DNA of 64,000 nucleotides from Tetraselmis striata (GCA_006384855.1 VCJN01000650.1:142471-206470); one strand, 5' to 3'; positions 22,337-35,965 are shown, counted from the stretch's first letter. The notes: generated by a model not told the origin, from the letters alone. Numbers and translations: made by a program.

Positions 22337-22345
22337 TATGCAGTG

Positions 22346-23118
22346 CGGCGCCGACAGTTTACCATCACCATCCCATTTCTCTTTTTCCTGCGACAGTAGG
22401 TGGATTTGTTACTGCCCTTTTTGTAATTCACACCGGTACCATGTCCTAGCTAAGCTCGCTATCTGCGGCATGTCCCTCGTCATCAGGGCTGCTTTGACAA
22501 ATGCGCACTAGAAACAGAACTACAAACAGCAACTACGAAAGGTTGCCAGCAAAAGAGAGACATAAGCCTGAAACCTCGTCATCCTCCTGCTGCTAAAGAT
22601 TACTTGCTAGAGCTCCATCGTCGTCGCGTGGCATCTGTGGGGCAGCTACCGTCGTACAGGTTGGGGGATACGGGTAGCCTCTTCCCGTAAGCGTGGCCAC
22701 GGTGTGTTGAGCTTGCCATCGTGTTCTTTTCTGCATAGACTCGCATAGACTGACAAGTCGCTACATTTCATTACTCACGGAACATTAGGTGACGGCGTGT
22801 GTGTGCTGATGGCCGCACGTGGGGTTACCGGAGATACTAGAGGCCATAGCGCGAGGAGACTAGCAGCGTTATGGCGACGGACGCTATTGGTTTAACAATC
22901 TCGCGAGGTCAGCACCCCTGAACAGCCCACACGAGGGCAGCATGCGCAGATGACTGTGAATGCAACGGCATGCGGTTCCCGATCACGCTCTGCTTATCAT
23001 GCACAGAAGCAGAGCCATGGCCTTGGATCGCCTGGTGGTCGTTGATGAACGGGCGGCTGTGGGCGTACTGGCAGCTGAGGGATATGGGTTTTATGCCTAT
23101 ACGCACATCCTCATCTGC
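22346..23118. other. intergenic stretch without recognised gene
   Basis: About 770 bases between the retrotransposon and the TG microsatellite. Only short ORFs were seen. It may include remains of a 3' LTR that I could not match. Confidence 0.5.
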
Positions 23119-23120
23119 GT

Positions 23121-23121
<1 letters not shown>

Positions 23122-23207
<86 letters not shown>

Positions 23208-23209
23208 GT

Positions 23210-23240
<31 letters not shown>

Positions 23241-23250
23241 GGGGGGGGGG
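23122..23250. repeat. (TG)n microsatellite followed by 27-nt poly-G
   Basis: About 100 bp of TG repeat with one C interruption near 23,203 runs directly into 27 G (23,224-23,250). Long ORFs here on both strands are artefacts of the repeat. Confidence 0.97.
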
Positions 23251-23633
23251 TTTGAGGTATCCTGGTGGTAAATTGTGCGTGTTGGACAATGTGTGGTGCG
23301 CAGTGGAATGCAACCATACATCCCTGCCTGCAGTGCGAAATATATGCTGCAGTGGCCCAGTGAAGCTGAGGAGGCATCGCTATGCTGCAGCGAGACTTGC
23401 GAGCGAGGCTGTATCGGAGTCGCGGAAAGAAAGCACCAGTGAGCGCCAGGTCCATTAAGGGAAGATATTTGGCAATTCTTCACAACAGCTGGCAGCAATG
23501 GATAGCAAGGTAGTGCGCTTTTTGTGCGGCTAATCCTGACTGCATATTTTAGATGCCTATCATTTGTGTGGTTAGCTGTGCCATGTGCCCATGGTCTACA
23601 TCCAGCTCACCCACATGCATGGACTTGCTTCAC

Positions 23634-26600
23634 AGGAGGTGCCAATCATGGGTGCGATCCCAAGCGTCATTGAGCACCATGTCAGTGTGGTGCTACAGAA
23701 TCATGTGTCGATCCATGTGAACCGCCCAGAGGATGGTGTGCACACCCGACCTGCGTTCTTCGGCTCTGATCTTCTACACACTGCAGTTGCTCTAAAAACT
23801 CATCAACATGTGCCATGGCCCTAGAAAATGGACTGACGTGGGCGTGATTGCTTTCTGTGGCACCGTTATTTGGTGAGACGCAGACTGTGTAGGCGTTGCA
23901 CCCATATATATGGATTCCATTCTGCAATCTACCGGCAAGCACAGTCCCATGCCCCCCCCTGCGGGCAGGAAGCAGACTCATTTGAGCGATGACTTATACC
24001 AGAAGCTCATTAGCTCTTGCCTTGCATGCTGGGAATCAGACTGCGTCACAAGCCTTCCGGGCCGCATTGCCCTTTGCGATTGGGTGTCGCGGGCCCTCAA
24101 GGCAAGCGCAGAATGTCATGCATCCGGCGTCACTTGTCTTGCTGTGAATATGTGTCTAGGTGCATCAATCTAGCACACTGTCTGCTCTGCAGGTTTCAGC
24201 CCCTCTTCACCATGCCGCTATGTCAAAGGCTCTTGAGAGCAATGCGCATATAGTGAATCATTTGCACCAGAGGCTCAGGCTGCTGAATGATGATCTCAAT
24301 TGCTTTTCATCGGACTTCCGTAGCGCTGAAGGATCTTCATCTTACCGATTCCAAGAGGTGAATATTACGGAATGCTTCACACCGAACCGCCTCTCAACCG
24401 CGCCCATGCCGCCTGACCGCTTCATGCCTGAGGACAGCGCAGATAACATGAAATACGCCTCTTTATTTCTTGCAGATAACAGACATCGAGGCGCTTCTCA
24501 AGAACAAGCTTAAACACCCAGAAACTAACGGCCTCCTAGAGGTGGCGGTGTTGAACACCAACAACATCAATCATAAGGTCTTTGCGGCCCTCACTCATTG
24601 TCCGAATACCACGCCTTGGCTGCGGCGCAATGTTATCAGTCCCTTTTGCTGAATCATTCCAATATAGGACACGTTGTCTTACGTCGAGCTATCTCTGAGA
24701 GGAGGAGGGAAGCGGAGGACACGAATGACATCGCTTGCACCTCGTGACAGGTGTGTAAGGTCTCGCCAATAACATCACAAGCATCCCCTGTCGCCATGTG
24801 GGGAATCATTCCTTAAGTTATGGCTTTTGCTTTCCCAGTGAGGATGGCCCTGTGGTGTGGGCGGAGAAGGTCAAGTCTTACAGGGTCACACAGAGAGACG
24901 GGGCTCTCAACCTGAAGGTGCGCCTTCAGAAACCTCAAAGTAAACTTACGTTGCAGCTGTTGCATATTCCTGTTGCAGCTGTGCCCATGGCATGCCCATG
25001 GTTCGTGGCCATGTCAGCCACAACGATTATGGCAGGTGAGGAGTGCTCGCAGCCCAGGAGCTCTTTCCCATGCCGCTGCCAAAAACGACGTTGGCAATTC
25101 AAAGTCGATTATGGTAAGGCGCCTTGCGGTCCCTGTTGCTGAAGCTGCTTAATGACGCGACATGCTGGATGTCAGGCTAGCTGGATCACATGAGACACTC
25201 CCACTGCGTTTGGACCTCATCAGAGCGCTGTGCGTATTGGAGCTGCCCGCGTAGCCAGTAAATCTGTGTGGAAAGGATCCGTTTCACTTGTCAACCTCAA
25301 GAGAGCTATTTTGGCCACACCTCTAGCAGTGAATATGCGCAAGGCAAGCCAATCAGCTGTGCGTTACGGTTGCCACCTGCGATACCTAGCGCCATTGATC
25401 GCCTTTTTGCTGCCTGCACTGCAAATTAGAACAAAGTTGCGGTCGGGAACACTGGTTTTTGGTTTTTGGTTTTTGGAGCGGTTTTTGGAACACTCACAAT
25501 TGCACGTCTACTGCTGCGGTCATGCTGATGCAGTCAGCAGATTCACCGGCGGCCATGCATGCTGGCCAGCTCAAGGTTATTGTGAGGTATGAGATAGCCA
25601 GCACACGGGCCATAGTGTACACAGCGCCGGAGTTCTGATACTCTCTGTAACGTGCAGGTATGTGGAGGAACACAATTCATCCACGGCTCATTTGAAAACG
25701 ACAGGTATGGCGCATACCCGGTGACTGGGGCGCTACTAATAGTGGATGGCCATCCTGTGTTATCAAACAAGCCACAGATTACTGGCCATGAAGTGTTTTG
25801 TTGTTGTTGTTTTTGTTGGGGTGTGTGTGTTTGGTTGGGGGGGGGCGGGGGGGGACTAAACTTAACGTAAGAGACGGGATTTGCTTGTTTGGGATTTGGT
25901 ATGTACTGAGCTCGCAACACCATTTCAACACAGGTACATGCACAGTCCCTGACGAGCCGCCAGGCAAGCCCAAAACAAGCGGACTCATGGATCCACCCCA
26001 CTCCAGCAAGGTGTGAGTTTTCTTTTCCTGAAGTTTGAGCCCCCCACATGGTTTTTCTCACCTGCAGATTAGACATACAGCAGCCCCCTGGCCATCACAG
26101 CGGGAAAGCACATTCAGAACACAGGTCGCGGCTTCCAGTGCTCCAATTATGCCGCCTCTGTTGTAGATGTCATGCACTGGTATTGACACTCACTGCAACA
26201 TGCCGTATGTGCAGCCTCCAGGTATCACAGGTGACGAATTTGATGCTGTGCTGGAGTGCATGTGGCGTGCCTGGGCAGATAGTGTCGAATTCTATGGAAT
26301 CCACGATTCAGAGGTGCTTGCCTCCCTGTCTGCATGCAGTTTTTGCCGTAGTGTCAACATGCCAATGAGCCGCTAGTGCCTGACATTTATTAGCATTTTG
26401 CGCTCAAGGTTGCAGATGAGCTTCACGAACAGATGGCATCAAGAGGGGACACCTTCCAACTGGAGCGTGCCGATAGAGATATTGCATCAGGGACCGCACC
26501 AGGGGAGGAGGAATCCTCACGGCTCACATATGCAACGGGTCAGGAGGAGGCATTCCCAAATACAACACGCCCACACTGCAGGACTTGGCTCTGCCTCTGG

Positions 26601-29600
26601 CATTCACTAAATCACCGTCATGCTGGCTGCAGGGGCAGCGATATCTCCTGGCATACCCGGCCATGTCGCAGAGCTGGTCACTGATGTCCAGCTTCGCGGG
26701 TTTTCCCCCGACCATTCGTGGTGGGTAGTAGTGCAGCGATTTTGTACAATGTACCGAGTCCGCCGGAGGCGATGCGAGATCGGTGTCCTCAGTCTATTGA
26801 TTGACCAGTGGCATCTGTCGGTACGTCAATTGGTATCTCTGCCTGACATGTTGCTCATTATTTGTGCCTTCGGCAACTGAAAGCATGTGCCATGTGGGAC
26901 TTGCATGCAGTTTGGTTACCTCCGTGCCCTGCGCGGGGTTTTTCAACCGCTAATTGGTTCAGCAAGGAGACAGGAGCTGTCAGTACGGGAAGAGGATTTG
27001 CTACGGACATGCAACTTGCGCATTTCCAACCTCATTGAGTTTACTCTGAGAAATGGAACACAGGACCTACTGAGTTTCAGCTTTGATGAGGTAGACAATG
27101 GGCTAGCACAGGGTGTGATTGTCATGTCAACTTTACTGCTGTCAACATGAATGTGCCGTTCAGCTATTGCCTACTGCCAATTTCACAGGCTGCGGCGGCC
27201 TTCCGGGAGCTGCAGCGGTTGTTGCTGCTGTCATGTGCAGGCGATGAGTGCGCATGGTCAGATGAGATTGATCAGATCACCTTTCAGCTGCTGGCAACTG
27301 GGGCTGTGGCTCGCCTGAGGGAAGGGCTTCCTGAAGATCCCACGGTGTCAACCCACTCAGCATCTTGATCATGTTGTCCTTGAGACTTACTACTGAGACT
27401 CATTGTCATAACGACGGGCACGCCTCTTGACTGTGTTCATGCACCCTCAGGACACCAACTTTGCTGGGGTACTCTCTCGGAACCTAGTCATAGCCAACAG
27501 TGAGCTGCAGGTCGACACCATACTTCGGCATGCATACCTGGGAGAACCCGATTTCTGCCAGTTCAATGCATACATGAGGTATACAGAACTACTGCGCGAG
27601 GTGCACATGCTGCTCAAGATGTCCAGTGACAGCACTCCAGAATCGCCGCTGGAGTACTCTGCTGCCATCCAAGTAGGGATTCCTATCCTAGACTGGTTTT
27701 GAGTGTGTGGACATATTCGTGCGCGGCAGCATCTGGCTAACAGTGTATTGCTGGTTGGGCATTTAGCTGGTGGAGGACAAGCTGCACGAGCACCATGAAG
27801 TTCTTCGAAATGAGAAGCTCTTGGATGAGCAGCGCCAGCTTTTAGATCCTTTGGGCGCCATGCCGCCTCTCGGGATCTTCAATATTGTGGAGGCCTTCAC
27901 AGAAACTATTGAGAAATGGATTGACGAGTCAAAGTCTCTGGTACTTTCCTGCATTGAAATACAGTGTCGCAACTGGTTGGCAGGCAACAGTGTGGGTGTT
28001 TCTAACCCTGCACCTGGGGGTCCCTTATTCTCCCCCAATCATGTTGAAATTATTGATGGCAGGCACTTCGTATGGTACTTAATGCTGTGCATCTAGATCC
28101 GGGTGATGAAGAGCATGCACCAACGCCTAGCCTGCTTCAAGTGTTCAGGATCACGCAAGAGGTGTGTCTGCTGCATGCGCTTGTGCTTGTTCACAATAGC
28201 CCTTGCTTTGGGATCCTCATGATACCGACTGGTATGGCATGATTTGTCTGATTGTAGACGCTGAGAAAAATAAGCTGCCGGACAACGGTACGGGCAAAGT
28301 CTCTGTCACGCAAGCTCAGGTTTGGAGATAAAATGGTTGACATGTTTCAAACGGTCATCCAGGTGAGGCACTTTGCGTGCAACACGAGTACGAGCATTCC
28401 ACACGGCGAGGGGGCTGTGGTGGTCAGTGCTCATATGAGTCCTCTGAATGCAACTACACATACATGCATGCTTGGCAGATGTACGCTGGGAAAGTGGCAG
28501 AGCACTTTCTGCAGCAGCTAGATGTATGCGCAGATACAAGGTATGGAATCACAGAGAGTTTCATTGTTCAGCGTGGCAATCAATCATGTCATATCAAGCC
28601 CTATGTCGGCGTATCATGCATATCTCTCACCTATCTGCGCTTATGCGCAGGCCTGCGGAAGTCTCTACCAACAGTCTGCCTGAAGTGAGTCGGCCAAATG
28701 ACAGACTTTGATGCACAATTTGATTTGGCTTGATCACTCACAAACTTACCGCCACCTGTCCATCGCATGTTTTCACCCAGCAGGTATCTGGAAAGGTGTT
28801 GAACAGAGGCATGGTGCACAACCTGAACGATCTATGGATTATTCTCTGCAATCAGACTGTCATCGAGCACGAGATTCAAGAGTGCTGCCTGAAGGTACCC
28901 GGGCAAGACATAATGTTTCATACATTCTACTGCTTGGATCATGTAACCATCATTGTCATCAGTCTGTGAGAAGTTATTAGAGCGAAGTGTGCTCTGAACA
29001 CTCAGGGCGCGGAGTACCAGTCTATCCAGCTGGATACAACGGATTTCGATCTACACAAGAGTCAGGTTTGTTTTGTGGGCTGGTCAACCAATGTGTGCTG
29101 CCGGCCTCATGCTGCCGCCATAAGCAACTGCCGACATGTGATCCCGTGCAGGCCTCTGCGGTTGCGGATGATGACGTCAGTGTGGTTAGTGAGTCTCTGG
29201 AGTCAGTGACGTCTGATGGGAATGGCGGCGAAAGAGAATACCAGTGGCGAAAGACTAATGAAGAGAAACTGCAGGATGTGCAGCAGTCTATCTGCAGCAT
29301 GCTGCTTGATATGGTTAGCGGCGTGGCAGACACGTACAGTGTCATTGTTGCAAGTGTGATGCGTGGGCTAACAACTCAGGTACTTTTTTTGCCACCAATA
29401 ATGCCTGTCTTGTAAGATATATGCACTGCATCTTCCTGACACGCCTCTGCTGCTGCCCCAGAGCCAGGGGCCAGAGAGCATGCTTGTTCATCGGCTTCAA
29501 GACATGCTGGGCCAGGAGCTGGGATTGCTGAGCTCTTATCTGAATCAACACGCCTTCACACTGCTACTGGAGAGTACCTGGTAAAGAGACCATGCCTGCA

Positions 29601-31932
29601 CCTACTGTCCCCCATGCACCAGCTAAGAAGCCGGACCGAGGACTGACCGGCTACCCGCGATGGGACATGTAGGTATAGCATGTTGCGCATTCTGGAGGCG
29701 GGTGTCTTGCGCACTACGGCTGAGTGGGTGCTGAACACCGACTCCGACAGACAAGCGCTTCTTTCGGTGTGTGTGCGTGTTTGGAGGTTATTGCTCCTAT
29801 TTTGCCATATCAAGACAGTGCTTACATGCGATGTCACTCAGCAAGTGGTGCGGTGAACGCAGGTCATCGACTCCTTGAGCCATCTCTGGCACGGTGATGG
29901 GATGGGACTCCCTCTGGATCTGATTGATCACACAAGTCAACGCCTGAGGACTCTGATTCAGCTGCATGCAAGCTCTGTGGACGACCTCCGGGACTGTTAC
30001 CGGCACCTTACGGTAGCTTATGGAATGCGCCTGGCATTCTCTGATGGCTGGGCGGGCTATGCCAGGCATGCGACCAAGCAATCATCCCCGGCCCTGAGGC
30101 TTGCCTGGCAAATGTTGCTCAGGTTAAGGAGGCTGTGCCGAAGGTCGACCAGGTTGACCTCATGTCTCTCCAAGGAGGGGCTCTTTCCGTGGTGGTCACC
30201 CCTCCGAAACGTCTTGCATATGAAACCATCGTTGCCTTCAACAGCCATATGCAGCTTTCCACTACACGGGAGGTATGTCACTTGGCTGCCTGCATGCTGT
30301 TAACCGCATCCATACTGGCTCCATGCTCTGAACATTTTCTTGGTCTCCTGCGCTTCCCTCAAAGATTGGTCTGCTGGAGTTGACGCGACTCATCAGGCAG
30401 CGCCCAGGGGATCGCATGGCGGAGAAACTGGGAGAGGAAGTAGCTAGCTACGCAGTGGAGAATATCCAGGCATGAACATTGCATCGCCCAGCGAGACTGC
30501 TGGTGCTAGTCTGTTGACAACCAATGCATGTAATGTCTCATGCCGAAGTGCGTAACCGCAGGATATGCTGGCACTGGACAACGCTGGGCACCTGGTGGCA
30601 ACCAAGACAGCGCGCTTGAAGGAGTACGGCAGAGAAGGGATGCTTTTCCTGTTAACCAACTTCATCGTGAGAGCCAGGCGATTCAGCACCCTCGGGATTC
30701 TGCTAAGTGGACAATGCGACCAGTCGCCTTGCAACGCAGTTCCACGCGCCTGCGCTCTTCTAACACAAACACGTCTGCACAGGTCTTCACAGATGTCTTC
30801 AACATGTCGTCACCTACTTGGAGCGTGCAGGCAAGGGCGATCCTGCCGTTGCTCTTGCCTGTCTGTGTGTGCATGGGGCGGACCTTCACCTCTCCTTCAG
30901 CCTCCTCCACAGCGAAACATGGCAACTGGCCAATTTGTACAGCCATGGGTGGCACATGCTGTTGATGCGTGTGTTCTTTTCTCTACATAGATGAGCGGCA
31001 AGCCAAGACATCTGGTGGGTGATGTGACGGAATTGCTTCCGTGCCAGCATGTTGTTGACGTGAAGGAGTACCTGGACGCCCCTTCAGCCGCACCACATGT
31101 CAAGGTGAGGCGCTGTAGCGAGGAATGTGCCAGTCATGTAGACATATGGGCATGTCGTCACTGCTGACGATTGGGGCAAGTGGCGCACTCAGCTCGTGAC
31201 CCAAAATGCGGTGGTGGTAATCGCAGTTGACGATGCTAGACAACTCAGCTCGCACGCTGGAATTTGCCTCCCGCGCTGCGGCCCACGAAGTGTTCACAGA
31301 GTGCAGGAAGCTGGCAGGCCTCCTCGTGCTTGCGCAGCCCATTTTGGCCCGCCGGCAATCTCAATTGCCACCCTCGGTGCGCCCTCCTCCCTGTGCCCTT
31401 TCCTCGGGGCATGTCCTCAAAGGAATGGTTGTTTAGCCACACACCCAAAACGGCACACCCACGCACGCACATAGCATCATGGAACAAATCCGCCACTCCG
31501 ACAATGGTGGGTTTGAGTAGATCGGACCAGCTGCGAAATCCAAAACAGCTGCATGCGCCAAGTACTGATTCTGGCTAGCGCTGTGTCCCTTTTTGGCCAT
31601 GCTCACAGGTGGCCGCTATGTTTGACTCGTACACTCTTGTGACTTGGACAGCATGCTCCTTGAAGCAACTTTGGATGACAACCAAGGGGGAGCTGTTTGT
31701 CTTCACAGACCGGATCCTGTTTGCCACGGGGGGCGACGACTTGGCACTGCTGGCAGCAGAGATTGTCAGTGCGTCGTTTTCAGATGGCACTGGCTGGGCG
31801 GGTGTCGCCAACGGCATCGGCGTGCAGGTGTCTACAAAGTCGCACCAAAAGTACTTTTTCTCTGGCATGGATTTCTGTAGGGCGGCAGATATAGCGGCTG
31901 CGATCAGCAAGGTGGCACAAAAATCAAGGTAA
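23634..31932 (+). CDS. C2-MUN-GRAM protein, UNC13/Munc13-like
   Basis: UNC13-family MUN proteins prime vesicles for SNARE fusion at membranes. More than 20 short exons are visible. Exons 24,476-24,577, 24,668-24,750 and 24,839-24,917 splice in phase into one C2 domain (LLEVAVLNTNN, DTLSYVELSLRGGGKRRT, VVWAEKVKSYRV, ALNLK). Helical exons follow from about 26.2 kb. The MUN/MHD2-like part is in exons 29,462-29,580, 29,673-29,766 and 29,863-30,012 (LLSSYLNQHAFTLLLESTW, then LWHGDGMGLPLDLIDH, LRTLIQLHASSVDDLRDCY). The last exon, 31,609-31,932, is GRAM-like (LWMTTKGELFVFTDRILFA, GIGVQVSTKSHQKYFF). At least two introns use GC donors (24,102 and 30,470). The stop TAA at 31,930 overlaps a donor-like GTAAGG, so one more exon cannot be excluded, but the WDR44-like gene ends 70 bp on. 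The first exon is uncertain. Confidence 0.65.
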
Positions 31933-32002
31933 GGTCTTTTACATATAGGTTCTCGCTGGCTATGAGTACGGAACAAGCCCGCGAGGCCGCAGCATGGGCG
32001 TG

Positions 32003-35000
32003 TCATAGAGGCTTAGGATGGCCCACATTTTCAAAGAAATATATACCCCCTGTGCGCCCAGCTGCGACAATAACCTGGCCCATCATGCTGGCTGTACCTG
32101 CACCAGCATTGCCTTCCAGACTCTCTGGCTGCATTGTGCTGGATTGGACTGCACACGAGCTTGATGGCGCTGCCTCAGCTGCTGCTGCATCAGGCTCATG
32201 CGGGCTGGTACCGGGCCCGCTCACCCGGAGCGATCCTGGTGCAAACATTGCGACTGTCGTGATATCCGCATGCCCCTGGAAAACTTCGTACGCCGAGTTC
32301 TTGTTCTGGACACGGTTATCAGCACAGTGGAATACCGCATCAGCCGCTGAATGGAGGATGTGGCTGGGAGTCTTGCATCAACTGATGGAGACGGGGACAG
32401 GCAGCACTTGCCTTTCTCAAGGAGCTGTATGATGGGCTTGCGGTAGCTGGGGCAAGGGGGTTGACTGTGCGCCACACAAACACCTGGCCATGGTCCGAGC
32501 CGCACACCACGTGCCTCCCATCCGGTGAGAAGCTGGCCCGAATCTGGGCGTTGCGGTTGACGAGCCCCTTATACTTGCAGCACTGCTGGTACTCCGTGGT
32601 GTTATATAGTCTCAGTCTTGAGTCATTGCTCGTGATCAGCACCTGCACCCCGGAGAACGTGTCATATGACGCGGCATCGGCACTTGCTACCGGCGTTCGG
32701 TTTGGATGTTGCGGACCTTTGTCTTATCGGAGGGCATGTACTCAATGCCGCATATTTTTTTGCTTCGCCCCTTGGCAGTGCAGACGTCCAGCTGGGCTTC
32801 GTACACCAGGCCCATGTTCTGGACACTGTAGAAGCGGCACCTTCCAGCCATGGTGCCTGCAGCAACCTGCGCACCGGGCCGCTGCGCGATCAGCCTGAGG
32901 CCACTGCAGCACAGCGCCTGCATGTATGCCGGTTGCTAGGGATTTGGTTGGCACCTTGTCCCCGCCAGGTGAAAAAGACGCCGCCGTGATCATTTCCTGG
33001 CAGTCAGCAAACCCCATGACACGTGTCTGCGGGATGTTCCACAGGCGGACCTGCAGCCCGAGGGCCGGCGTGTGCACCAGTTCAGCAGCACTACCCACAG
33101 CCAGGGTATATATTTGAGTCGGGCGACTACAGTATAGCACCCTCAGAACACGAGTAGCACGTGGCTCGGCACCTTCCCGTCGATGGCACCACTCATGAAA
33201 ACTTTGTCGTCTGATGGGTGGAACTGCACACAGGTCACAAAGTCCGTGTGTTTGAAGATGCGAAGGCACTCTCTGTCAACACTGATGTGCCTACGGCGAC
33301 GGGTAGGAGGCGTGTGCATTCACTGCCGATACTCAGTCTGGAAACGGCGTATGCAATGCAAGCGCCCAAAGCAGCTGTTGTAGGTAGAACAGTGTGAATG
33401 AAAGGGTAGTAGGGGGGCCGAGGGGAGTGGGGAGGTCACCACAGCCGAACAGTTCTGTCCATGGAGGAAGACAACACAAAGCCGGACGGGCTCCAGGCAA
33501 TGTCCAGAATGTCGGCCTCGTGCCCTGGGAATCTCCGATAGGCCCGTGGACGGACTGCAACCCGGGCAGATGAATGCCTGTCCGTGCGAGAAGACTTGGC
33601 TCCTGGTACAACTTCCCACACCGACACAGTCTGACCAGCCAGGGCAATTCGGCCAGTCAGCCATGAACAAGGCCACTGCGTTTACAACGGCAACGCCACT
33701 GTCTGCGACGCACCTTGTCCTGACCGCCGCTAGCCAAGTAGAGACCATCCGGGCTAAATTTCATGGCCCAGATCAGCCCATCGTGTGCCTCAACTTTCTG
33801 CAAAATTCGCAGTTCCGAAAGTTCCTTCATCTGCTTCTTGTGCACCTGCACAAGCCACGCAGCCATGGAGCCTTAGACATGCTATAGCCATGGGGCCAGA
33901 CAGGCGCAAGGGAATGGCTATGGCGGAGCTGCAGTACTCAGCCAGGTACGTCTATTGGGCCCAACCTGCACTTTCACGCCCTGTCCAGGAACCATGCCAT
34001 CGCCATCAGCTGTGCTGCCAGGGGGCTGGCTGTGATATCCTTGGGTATTGTTGCTGTCCTTCCACTGCTGAACAGGAAACGGGTGGGGGATGAATTCATG
34101 TCTAATCCCGCGCCCCCCCCCCCCCCCCCCCCCCCCACCACAACAACCACCTAACATACACACAATCTTGCGCACGCGCACAGGGCCAGGTCATGGCATC
34201 CAGAGCCTGCAGTGCGCCTGCCTCACCTGCATCCCAGCCATGCCCGCTTGCAACCCTGTCGCAACCTTTGCAGCCATGCGCCGGACATGTTTCCCCTTCA
34301 GCTTCAAGCGCCTGCAGCAGACGGGCAGGAACTGGCTGTGATCCCTGTCCTGCACGCAGGAGCAGGGCCGGCGAAGCGCGGCAAGATGACAATGCGGCAG
34401 CACCTGTGCTTCCCTTTCTTTGCAGAGGGTACATGTACGCTTGGGACCAGCACATCTCGGAGATCCAGCAAGGAGAGCATCAAGCCGCTGTCCTTGTCAT
34501 GAACTCTCAAGTCCTGACAGCCAGCAAGAATGCGCACACCCGCAATTGGAGGCTGCAATACTGTACCCCCCAAACAGAACACGACGGCCTGAATGAAGTA
34601 GCCAGGATAGCATGGCACATGTCGTGATGAAATACGCAGCCGCTCACATAATTTCCCGAGCCATAGCATCAGTTCGCTACCTTTTGTATGCTGTCCATGA
34701 CCGATGCCCTAGACACTCCAGCAAAGAGATCCACCACCTCTCCTGTGTCGAGGTCCCGCACTTTGTGAGCTTCAAACTAGGCGGCACAACACAGCGGGCG
34801 TAACAGATGAGGGAATGAGACCAAGGCCTTTCATGGCATCTGGGGACACTGTCCCAGGGGTGCATGCTAGCTGCATGTGGCTGCACCCATACTGTGTGTA
34901 TTTACAGGTAGCACCTGTGCCAGCACACGCGCCATAAGCAGCTCCTCCAACTCCTGCAAGCTGATGATGCTGCCTGTTTTCGAGTCTTTAACACGCTTCT

Positions 35001-35619
35001 CCTGCCAGACTGCATCCACCGAGGCATCTGCCTCAACGTATCCATCCACGACCCACTCCGCTCCGCTGACCAAGTCATTGATATAGTACAACTGTGCACC
35101 GGCAAGACGTGTTACTGAGCAGATGTATTGGTGATCGGCACCTTGGTTAGCATGTCATCGAGGTGAATGCAGTGCAGAGGACACTTCCAGAGGCGGCAGC
35201 ACCTTGCAGAGCTGCACATCGGCCCCAATGTCCAAGTCCCTGAATGTGTGAGGATCCAGCTCTAGCTCTTGCCGGTCTTGTAGAGGGGTGGTGTCCACAT
35301 CGGCTTCCTTCCCTTGACTATGCACCCCGCCGCCACCTGTTCTCTTTACGTATCCCCGGTTTTGCGGAGTCCTCTGGTGATCACCTGGGGTTGTCGTTGC
35401 ACCGACACCACCGCTTCCGGTTCTTGGCGATGTGCTAAGCAGGCCGCCTGGAGAGAACACTTGACCCGAGACGTTCTTGCAGTCCTCATCTGAGGCGCTC
35501 GAGTCGTCGCCGTGCTCATCCGCGGAGGCGTACTCCTCCGTGTCAAGGCTGCTGCTGCTGCTGCTTTCAGCTCCCGGTCCCGAAGCAGACATTTCCCTGC
35601 TTGGGACTGCTACGAGCAA
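32003..35619 (-). CDS. WDR44: WDR44-like WD40 protein
   Basis: WDR44 (rabphilin-11) binds Rab11 and acts in endosome recycling and trafficking in animals; related WD40 proteins occur in plants and algae. The first exon (from 35,619, or a second ATG at 35,592) is acidic and Ser-rich ([19 protein letters not shown]). Later exons give [18 protein letters not shown], then WD repeats closely following the WDR44 pattern: [40 protein letters not shown] with [82 protein letters not shown] and [20 protein letters not shown]. The C-terminus ([19 protein letters not shown]) also resembles the end of WDR44. Introns have GT-AG borders on the minus strand. An additional exon near 34.25-34.33 kb is likely but not certain. 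Confidence 0.82.
34113..34136. repeat. poly-C run, 24 nt
   Basis: A pure C run inside an intron of the WDR44-like gene. On the transcribed strand it is poly-G, so it cannot serve as a polypyrimidine tract there. Confidence 0.92.
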
Positions 35620-35965
35620 CTGTCAGCTGCTAGGCGCGACGGCTCATACGACGTGCCGCTGTGGTGCTACTGTGGTGCCGCTGATGCGTCTGCGGGAAAT
35701 TGTGTGCCCCCTACCGCGGCGTTGCCGCAAACCGTTCCGGTTTGCGTTCAGAAGCGTTCGCTTCCTGTAGAACTAGCAAGAGGTTGTCTGTGCCGCCTGC
35801 CTGGAGGCCTGTCCAATGCACAGGACGCAGTGCACAGTTCACAGTGCCATCAGGGATTTGGCTGTAACAGTGACCTTCCGTAGATGGGTTGGTTGCACGG
35901 GGTAATCCTTACAGGTAGCAACCTTCTGTCCACCGTCAACTGGTCGCTACCACGCTCCGGTCAGC

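Larger units (their letters stand above)
12781..22345 (+). mobile_element. Ty3/gypsy-type retrotransposon carrying a DNA methyltransferase domain; broken
   Basis: Parts in order: a leader with a 122-bp duplication; gag (about 13.9-14.9 kb) with a CCHC-like knuckle at 14,810-14,854; aspartic protease (DTG, about 16.1 kb); an acidic linker; a C5 cytosine methyltransferase (about 17.2-18.4 kb); a basic linker; reverse transcriptase and RNase H (about 19.2-20.5 kb); an integrase with HHCC and catalytic core (about 20.9-21.7 kb); a GPY/F-like module; a PHD-like finger (about 22.0-22.2 kb). The protease-RT-RH-integrase order is that of Ty3/gypsy. The element is broken, with roughly four or five breaks, and includes a 30-nt G run. 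A purine-rich stretch ends it near 22,337. I found no 3' LTR matching the 5' side, so age cannot be read from LTR divergence. Both ends are approximate. Confidence 0.8.

Noticed and set aside
22909-23498. ORFs rich in Cys-Val or His-Thr around the TG repeat
   Set aside because: Frames through a dinucleotide microsatellite and a G run; no protein character outside the repeat.
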